The position numbers were made by a program, and so were the translations under genes. The notes beneath the pieces are model-generated. The model was given only the letters and a program-made list of their open reading frames with translations. It ran no database searches and was not told the origin of the DNA. Shown here in pieces: positions 59,301 through 64,000 of a stretch of DNA of 64,000 bases. Positions within the stretch are counted from its first letter, which is position 1. The number at the start of each line of letters is the position of its first letter. Source of the DNA: Nemertoderma westbladi (lineage: Eukaryota > Xenacoelomorpha > Nemertodermatida > Nemertodermatidae); assembly GCA_032718475.1 (NCBI GenBank), contig JAUCBJ010007607.1:62001-126000 (forward strand), read 5' to 3'.

Positions 59301-62267
59301 CTACAAGACTATACCATACCGAGGGTATACTTTCCTTTACAAACCACCTTTCCTGCTGATTTAGAGCTTCACAGCTTTAGTGACGCTAGCAAGGATGGAT
59401 TGGGGGTTACCTTATACCTTAGACGACAAGTGACATCGGACAGCTACGATGTATCTCTCGTTACTTCAAGGGCTAGAACAATGCCATTGAAGTATATGAC
59501 TGTACCTCGTGGGGAGCTGCAAGCCGGGACGATATCCACCGATATTGTCAGTCTAGTTCAACGCGAGCTGGAGGCTAACTTGAAGGTCACATATTGGACG
59601 GATGCGACGTTGGTACTTTGGTACATAAACAACGAAACATTTGAGTTCAAGACTTTCGTAGCCAACAGACGGGCTGAAATACTAGACCGGTCGCTCAAAC
59701 AAGATTGGCGTCACTGTCCAGGGAAGCTGAACCCAGCTGACATCGCGTCACGGGGGATGCAACCACTTGACTTTTGTAAACCGGACAATAAATCCTTTTG
59801 GTTTAGAGGACCCGATTTCCTACAGCGACCATCAGACGAATGGCCACCGTTATTCGACGCGACAACCAACACCATACCAGAGGGTGCCGAGATAAAACTC
59901 GACAAGGTTGTCAAGTCTAAAGCGAAAGCCAACGCCAAGGTCAAGAGGAAAAAAGGACGGACGAAATCTGATGACCTGGACGCCAGACCTGACATTACGC
60001 CAGACGTCTCGCCAGACACTCGACCAGACGCTTGTACGAATCCTTCGCCGGATGTTCCGCGGGAGATTTCACCAGACGTTTCGCCGGATTGTTCACCAGA
60101 TTACTCGCCAGACTATTCACCAGAAGAGACACCAGATTGTTCTCCGGATTGTTCGCCAGATTGTTTGATGGAACTCTCGACAGAATGTCTACCGGACGTC
60201 TCACCAGACTGTTCACCAGACATCTCGACAGACTGTCCACCAGACTGTCTACCAGATTTTAGACCAGACTTTCTGACAGAAGTTACGCTAGACAGACTTT
60301 GGGACCGACGACAGGACATTTCGCCGGATGTTCCGCGCTATGTCTCACCAGACGTCTCACCAGACTGTTCACCAGACGCTTCACCAGACTGTCTACTAGA
60401 CACTCCATTAGAAGACCCATTGGAGCGGATCTTTAGAGACGTACCGAATTTGACTTCTTTGGACGACAGAGATGTGGCCACAGGGATTACACTCCGCTCG
60501 AAGAAGGTACTTGACTTACCTACAGGTAAAGTGGTGACTAAGGTTAGGAAGCTTACAGGCTCACAGGAACACACTGACACTGTAGAGTTGAAACCATTAC
60601 TGCCAGTCGACACATTAGGTGCGGACGGCAAAGGTAAGACCGTAGAGATTGACGTACTTGGGGACTCAGACAAACCTACCGGAAGGCCCGTGGGCCTACC
60701 AAGTCCAGACAAGTATCCACACTACGACTACACCTTACCCGATGACGTCACTAACACTTACGTTGACAGGATAGTGAACCTAACTAGATCATGGACTGAC
60801 GCGTGCCGCAAGTTAGCATGGCTCAAACGATTGAGACAATATGCCAGAGGCAAACGCGACTTTCCTAGAAGACTTACCTTAAAGGAAATTGACCACTGTG
60901 AAGTTGATATCATTAGACATTATCAATTGCGATATTTCGCACGAGAGTTCACAGCGATCAAACAAGGTAAACAGATTAAGTCTTCACCGATTTTGAGTTG
61001 GAGTCCGATTATTTACCGGGGCTTACTTTGTCACAAGTCCAGACTCCAAAACATCGACTTTGCACTTGACTTTAGGTATCCTATCATCATACCGCAACAC
61101 CATGAGTTACAGCGCGCTATGATACTGGACGCACATGTACAACTCAAACACGTAGGTAGACACCACTGTCTATCACACTTACGCTCGAGGTTTGTACTGA
61201 TTAGACCTAGTAAGGCACTGAGTTCGGTAACACGGAACTGTATTATTTGTAAGAAGGTGCACGCGAGGATAGGACACCAAGAAATGAGTGAACTACCATT
61301 AGCTAGATTACAGGCATTTAGACCCCCTTTCACTGAGACAGGGATAGACTGTTTTGGACCCATAATCGCGAAACGCGGAAGGGTACAGGTAAAACGTTGG
61401 GGATTGATCTTCACTTGCATGGCCAGCAGAGCTGTCCATATAGAGCGAGTGACAGACTTGTCCACCAATGCCTTTATCCTAGCCTTACGGCGATTTATCG
61501 CTAGACGTGGATTGGTCAAATCCATATACTGCGACCAAGGGACAAACTTTGTGGGTGCACGGAACGAGATAACCAGAGCTTTGAGAAAATTGGACCAAAA
61601 CCAGATTTCCGAGGAACTACGTCCTCACCGTATTGTTTGGTTTTTCAATACTCCAGACAGTCCGTGGAGAGGCGGCGTTTGGGAAAGGCTGATTGGCTCA
61701 ATAAAGACAGCTATGGCTAAAGTCGTACCGACGCAACACATCTTGACAGACGACCAACTGACGACGTTACTAATAGAAATCGAAGCAATCTTAAATACCA
61801 GACCGATCGCTTTGATCCCAGACAATAACGACGTACAGTTTGCCTTGACACCAGCGCACCTGCTTATGCAGGCGCCGACGACACTGTTGCCCATTTCGGT
61901 ACCCGTTGATAGTGACGGATACGGCAACAAGGCTTGGAAAATCACTCAATTGCTTGCAAATAAATTCTGGGAAATATGGCAGAAATATTATTTGCCCTCT
62001 ATTTCGACCAGAACCTCTTGGTATCTAAATACCCGGTGTTTAAAACGTGGTGACCATGTTTTATTGGCTGAAGCCAATCTGAGAAGACGGTTTTGGCTGA
62101 CTGGAGTCATTTTGACCACGCACCCTACATCTGGTGTAGTGAGAACAGTTACTGTACGGACTATCGACGGACGTACCGTAGATAGGCCTGTACAACGTCT
62201 CGTACTCCTTGAGGAGACTAGAAACGAGACGGGAGACTACAAATCTCCACCCAATATTAGTAAATAG
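53352..62267 (+). CDS. BEL/Pao retrotransposon Gag-Pol polyprotein, intact
   Basis: 2,971 codons without a stop, in BEL/Pao order. Gag: coiled coil at about 279-450, DUF1759-like region at 845-960, Cys/His knuckles at 1077-1148 including C-W-R-C-M-K-I-G-H-V-R-K-D-C. Protease: I-L-D-S-A-S-S-H-S-Y-V near 1245, with D-S-A-S where D-S-G is more usual. RT: F-T-C-D-V-E-A near 1752 and Y-V-D-D near 1829. RNase H: S-F-S-D-A-S near 2007, R-G-E-L-Q-A-G, Y-W-T-D-A-T. Integrase: zinc-binding H/C region at 2593-2637, catalytic D-C-F-G-P near 2664, Y-C-D-Q-G-T-N-F near 2726, G-G-V-W-E-R near 2773. DUF5641-like end at 2866-2954. The protein would build particles, copy RNA to DNA and integrate it. Many invertebrate BEL Gag-Pols are about 1,700-2,000 codons, so this one is long; repeats explain part of it. 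Confidence 0.95.
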   Translation: MSDTPHSTRYPPTDYDSCDPDRSTVDEPRRRTRDSTDVTPLASPVPRTEIPEAATRGDGRIEDFLTVPQTRSREPDMVSSTGSQENVIRSIGGHMAQITRNLGEGFRVLRELTAPMSRYEFYTLQVRIESRVHASVDKLKGLHELAELRGDNFTQVKIVDKLVSARESLIQFKSVIRLAQQEQFDQLLGESVSDALLQPEEEEELYCLDGRLETLTNFLRRCGVPIDEPEVEPRGTTEVLTTEGSRAYQHPPRDRSFVSVRSDVGNVGDVSRTASGITRQQQEVARRQQVAEEEARHQMAQIAIEGEKQRREDEARIAQLKAQAEFEASEMRRLEEDLAREAAADELARQKAASDARAKLEARQINARLAIQEAELAAQQQDADRREREMQLQFELNRRSRETANAQADLELDARDRSMRSRTGHDLSALDRMEARYRGIQKRIEEGSVGAIDRGEEFVADYCKRFPQVIPMLKPTTPIKPVFVTKPKEITPVRSTQGNRFVVTELPQPRATSSPILAGNITSPPTVSRSLLVGREEPAFMTIKQVSKPLQVKPVTCCANPVIYRPTTKPDYFTRPLTQCSTQPTTSWKACEPTELRRRMDVGSTHGIGQRIARPTTSWKACEPNELRRRMDVGSTHGIGQRIARPTTSWKACEPTEQRRAVDSGPQRTRPRIIRRTRTRQPPYPDDSDSSSDSESTEREVFRTGAAEDCKREERSTNPYIDNPPRETPQQKPTLKPAETISAKQFTEMTDRIAQLEERLEAQPSDRSRTSVELEQPRQHRPPRREQETRRTPTHREEDPVNNSYRRTTRGRERLDDATEQGRGQLDLVSEIAKFAARHGLPAQQPPKFSGNAKHWRTLVDYVESQIAKYAFTSTEKFNYLLQVLSGEPKRLAETFIGVPDAFELAYDRLYSIYGGNVAMAKSIIEDLCRGGNISRPIDLLRLADEIKNAIGTLRSIGQLEYANAPTVLIRIIGRLHHRLRREWRRIEYQREEAGGLLKLTDVYQLISREAVIETRSNYTDHHIAAEGIAVSAPNRTKPFPTNAKAVTYATPTETSKVLTPIGTTQPRQQLPADFVGCSYCERNGRNHSGHKLRGCRAFKELGIEERRLQIRSLDSCWRCMKIGHVRKDCPSDDTCSLCGRNHDALLHTTSHTPTRRFRQEHPDKAARCDALYKERAPREIRTFYTDCMDQSGSSDEDEEEDDTFYVHAGEEQPSITLLTQNQLKGFSVIPIKITGTRGSKRIYAILDSASSHSYVDEQVADVVTDLSQGKTAQYTVSSMHGKRAIPVTRVKLTLDTLLSKAEHSKEERSLLPVRNLTFAATKDFSNLLGPVPEQSPEDRKYFRHLGIPECPVNYCSIAMLIGTDQFNLHQVWETRPSVITAGNPYACRTPIGWYTRAPIRSLEVSDQEDDVLSTCSLLTNTIDNSPSHSCGPIVRTALRQTCVTHADATDTDVTDLDTTIRTSDLQLLAVDQVVLTTEDLRVVAVDDSMNEDFGRLASLPKNPKVIDPTHQASTPVVDLGRLASLPIDQEVVKPPHDDSTPTSDTGRLASLPDTLTLATAADEDVDEDHGAVQAALDRLLTERTIQWLEQDSAEPGSYETAMSEQEKRSLNIMRDTIRQTANGHYEVGMLWRDGQPKLVNNYPLALRRLKSIRQRLLRDETAHMQYNAQLQTYLQRGYAIRMLNPEVTTDQTYYLPHHFVRHPDKPGKVRVVNDCAALYQGMSMNSEMMDGPNMNNYLMGVLMRFRQRKVAFTCDVEAMFHQVKALERDRDSLRFLWYPDGNLQLPPETYQMQVRVFGARDSPNCTTALDRRDQFDPEVVRTVERDFYVDDGLKSCDTLEHATTVAHQLQDCLAEGGFHLTKFASNEPELVNSFDPTDRSGGDLDLDLEPLPTTKVLGLSWDPNTDNFRVRVRSNDQTRPLTKRTCLSTMSRLYDPLCFISPVILHARIILRSIWQAGLEWDDPIPEKLAERWRDWEAQLTFLQDYTIPRVYFPLQTTFPADLELHSFSDASKDGLGVTLYLRRQVTSDSYDVSLVTSRARTMPLKYMTVPRGELQAGTISTDIVSLVQRELEANLKVTYWTDATLVLWYINNETFEFKTFVANRRAEILDRSLKQDWRHCPGKLNPADIASRGMQPLDFCKPDNKSFWFRGPDFLQRPSDEWPPLFDATTNTIPEGAEIKLDKVVKSKAKANAKVKRKKGRTKSDDLDARPDITPDVSPDTRPDACTNPSPDVPREISPDVSPDCSPDYSPDYSPEETPDCSPDCSPDCLMELSTECLPDVSPDCSPDISTDCPPDCLPDFRPDFLTEVTLDRLWDRRQDISPDVPRYVSPDVSPDCSPDASPDCLLDTPLEDPLERIFRDVPNLTSLDDRDVATGITLRSKKVLDLPTGKVVTKVRKLTGSQEHTDTVELKPLLPVDTLGADGKGKTVEIDVLGDSDKPTGRPVGLPSPDKYPHYDYTLPDDVTNTYVDRIVNLTRSWTDACRKLAWLKRLRQYARGKRDFPRRLTLKEIDHCEVDIIRHYQLRYFAREFTAIKQGKQIKSSPILSWSPIIYRGLLCHKSRLQNIDFALDFRYPIIIPQHHELQRAMILDAHVQLKHVGRHHCLSHLRSRFVLIRPSKALSSVTRNCIICKKVHARIGHQEMSELPLARLQAFRPPFTETGIDCFGPIIAKRGRVQVKRWGLIFTCMASRAVHIERVTDLSTNAFILALRRFIARRGLVKSIYCDQGTNFVGARNEITRALRKLDQNQISEELRPHRIVWFFNTPDSPWRGGVWERLIGSIKTAMAKVVPTQHILTDDQLTTLLIEIEAILNTRPIALIPDNNDVQFALTPAHLLMQAPTTLLPISVPVDSDGYGNKAWKITQLLANKFWEIWQKYYLPSISTRTSWYLNTRCLKRGDHVLLAEANLRRRFWLTGVILTTHPTSGVVRTVTVRTIDGRTVDRPVQRLVLLEETRNETGDYKSPPNISK
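55083..55340 (+). repeat. 93-bp (31-residue) tandem repeat in Gag, about 2.7 copies
   Basis: Palindrome starts at 55114, 55207 and 55300 give exact 93-bp spacing. Each unit encodes R-P-T-T-S-W-K-A-C-E-P and then G-S-T-H-G-I-G-Q-R-I-A. Residues about 578-662. The copies are nearly identical. Confidence 0.95.
59975..60415 (+). repeat. Ser-Pro-Asp repeat between RNase H and integrase
   Basis: Residues about 2208-2354 are a degenerate 12-bp repeat encoding S-P-D-C, S-P-D-Y and S-P-D-V units, interspersed with D-I-S and C-L-P-D. It is Cys- and Asp-rich and joins the RNase H and integrase parts. I know of no such linker as a standard BEL/Pao domain. Confidence 0.9.
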
Positions 62268-63705
62268 ATGTGGGACCTTTGTTGGCCGCCACATAGACCT
62301 ACTGTATTTTAGTTATTTGTATTTGTATTACTGTACGTGCATTTGTAATCCTCTTCACTGTAGATAGAGACAGCGGTGGAATTCCATTGTCTTTATACGT
62401 GAACATGGAGGGTAGTACCCTTATGTATCACATAGGAGCGGGATTGTGTGTACAGTAGGAATGGAATTCCACTTGGAACCCACAAGTGAGACAATTTTTC
62501 AAAAATTATTAGACAAATCCATTTATTTGGATTTAAATTTAAGAAAAACGATTCTCCAGTGAAAGCAAATTCTAGAATACAGCTAGATAAAATTAAAATT
62601 GGGGAGGACAAGAGCGGATGGAAGGCTTGCGAGCCTACCGATAAATTTTTTTTTTGGAAAAGAAAATCGGTCTTGTTCTACGTAGTCGTGTCTACTATTA
62701 TTTTGACCAATTAATTCTCGACTGCATACCTAAAGAGGTGAGGTCTCTATAGGGGTGTGCAGAACAGGCGGCGGCGGACTCGTGAGGGTCTAGGGGCACG
62801 TTAAATCTGAATTATAGTGCTAGGGAGTCACTGAAGGCCCTCGTGTCTAACGAACCATGGATCGACATGGTGCCGTGGTTCCGTCTAGTCGGCCTGTTGC
62901 CGTACTGCCAGTCCTGTACACAGTAGGGGTGGTGGCATGGCGTGATTTGTGGCTCATGTGGCGTGAACTATGTTTTGTATGTGGGCGATCAGTGGCAGTT
63001 TGCTTGGGGCTTGGATGGTTCCATTGGCCGTCAGCTGTTCCGTTTTTTTGATACTATATGTTATTGTCTCCATGTTCAGCTGATTGGTCTTTGGTGGCAT
63101 TGGAAAAACCGTCGGGTCTTGAGTTTTCTGTTGCTGTGGGTACGTGAGTACACGTGATTGTATGTGTGGCCACTGCGAGTGAGTATGGGAACCCTTGCCA
63201 GTTGGTCCAGACGCCGCTGGTATTAGTAGGACCATATCTCTACTGCGCCCCAGCATACTTTGTGCACACAAAGTTATTTTGCCCTGTCGGCAAAATAAGG
63301 TACTCTCGATTAGCCTGTTAATCGATACAATTTGTCCCCTCTGATTTTGTCTTTCTCGATTTTGACCCCGATTTTGTCCTTACCCGATTATGTCATCTGT
63401 GTGTGCATGGTGCGTGGTTCGATTCTGTGCTTACCGTTGTGTACTTGATTTCGTGAACATCTGTTGAGTACACGTGTACAGTGACTGGTAAGTGGTTACT
63501 TGTTCAGTAGCTTTTGAGCTACAGACAGTATTGTCTTTTCAATACTGCCGGCGAGGCAGGTGAAAACGTGTCAAAATTCCAATGTTGGGTAGCGCAAGCC
63601 CAAGCCAAAAGCCAACAAACTCTGGAGTCACCTCACATCTAACCTCTATTTTGTGCTTCATCTAGTAGAAACGTAACGATATGTAACCGCATATATTCGT
63701 ATACG
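62268..63705 (+). other. Downstream of the BEL/Pao ORF; 3' LTR not identified
   Basis: TGTGGGACC at 62269, right after the stop, could open a 3' LTR, but I see no matching copy in the leader. The ninth palindrome is at 62620, followed by ten T. The rest is unrecognised. Confidence 0.4.
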
Positions 63706-64000
63706 ATGGCGGAGAAGATGTATAAAGAGTTACGTCAAGGGTTTACGCAAGAACAGGAGCACCAGGCGCCATTCAATCGTTATGGAGCTAAAAACTTTAG
63801 TGTGTTTGGAGTGGAGAGTATGGCTAGGAGTACGGCCAAGCTCGCTAAATCCAAGGCGGACCCGAATGTTACGCGACAGCGGTTGGACGCATACAACAAA
63901 AGAACGGAGGAATTACGCGCGGAATACAATGCGTTATATCCCTACGATGCGTTATGCGACGCTAGCGACATTTGCGAGGATCCAGACACCGAAATACGCC
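63706..64000 (+). CDS. Start of an open frame, possibly another retroelement Gag
   Basis: An ATG at 63706 opens a frame with no stop to the window edge (98 codons and one base). The product is charged and helical, with R-L-D-A-Y-N-K-R-T-E-E-L-R-A-E-Y followed by an acidic D-I-C-E-D-P-D. This resembles the N-terminal segment of many BEL/Pao Gags but is not close to the Gag at 53.35 kb. It could belong to a second BEL/Pao element or be an extra ORF of the first one. Confidence 0.4.
   Translation, partial: MAEKMYKELRQGFTQEQEHQAPFNRYGAKNFSVFGVESMARSTAKLAKSKADPNVTRQRLDAYNKRTEELRAEYNALYPYDALCDASDICEDPDTEIR

Larger units (their letters stand above)
54077..62641. repeat. Recurring 20-22-bp palindrome in and after the BEL/Pao ORF (nine copies)
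   Basis: Consensus 'ggaaggcttgcgagcctacc' plus GA. Starts: 54077, 55114, 55207, 55300, 57834, 57912, 57990, 60681 and 62620. 54077 has AGGCTCGCGAGCCT, a perfect palindrome. 60681 has AGGCCCGTGGGCCT, with paired changes that keep the stem. The three at 55.1-55.3 kb sit in a 93-bp tandem repeat. The frame differs between copies: G-R-L-A-S-L-P at 57.8-58.0 kb, W-K-A-C-E-P at 55.1-55.3 kb, E-G-S-R-A-Y at 54.08 kb. The last copy is beyond the stop codon. Confidence 0.95.

Noticed and set aside
53393-62294. Many short frames on both strands within the polyprotein
   Set aside because: They overlap the intact 2,971-codon frame with its complete domain set.
63415-63430. Isolated B-box-like 'ggttcgattct'
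   Set aside because: There is no A box at the right distance and no tRNA fold.

Overview
This 64-kb window is nuclear DNA from an animal, most likely a marine invertebrate. One gene with eight coding exons and GT-AG introns encodes a five-finger zinc-finger protein of the GLI/GLIS family. The rest is a dense mosaic of BEL/Pao LTR retrotransposons, non-LTR retrotransposons, tRNA-derived SINEs, terminal-inverted-repeat elements and satellite arrays. The sequence is AT-rich, with many copies of short palindromes such as ACCGGT and TAGGCCTA. I lean towards a tunicate or other non-vertebrate deuterostome, but the sequence alone does not settle it. There are no operons, CRISPR arrays or bacterial signals.

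Layout. 1-5.0 kb: a BEL/Pao element on the minus strand that runs off the left edge, with an open Gag frame (1-2037), a long leader and an LTR-like end near 5.0 kb. 5.7-7.2 kb: about three copies of a GATC-rich 462-bp repeat. 9.5-18.3 kb: four unrelated tandem arrays nearly back to back, with units of 154, about 34, about 43 and 12 bp. 19-23.7 kb: a decayed CR1-like non-LTR element on the minus strand, carrying a younger insertion with a clear target-site duplication. 24.2-25.6 kb: a CpG-rich spliced gene or pseudogene of unknown identity. 25.9-27.7 kb: a second non-LTR family with an internal tandem duplication. 28.2-29.6 kb: a homogeneous array of alternating 58- and 55-bp units. 29.9-31.0 kb: a pentanucleotide repeat and a TTAA-flanked poly-G element.

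32.96-46.73 kb: the GLIS-like gene on the plus strand. I reconstruct eight coding exons whose splice phases all agree, giving 740 codons and a stop. Its introns hold nested non-LTR copies, a solo LTR related to the left-edge element, the 5' half of another non-LTR element, a SINE, and a 16-bp tandem repeat whose unit is a consensus 5' splice site.

47.2-50.8 kb: a foldback element with two 500-bp arms, more tandem repeats, a small transposase-like ORF, a tRNA-derived SINE head and an LTR-like promoter region. 50.8-62.3 kb: a long leader and an intact 2,971-codon BEL/Pao polyprotein with Gag, protease, reverse transcriptase, RNase H and integrase. It carries two internal repeats and a recurring 20-22-bp palindrome found in all three reading frames. 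63.7 kb to the end: the start of another open frame leaving the window.

Most novel: the splice-donor minisatellite in GLIS-like intron 3, and the palindrome scattered through the BEL/Pao coding sequence.
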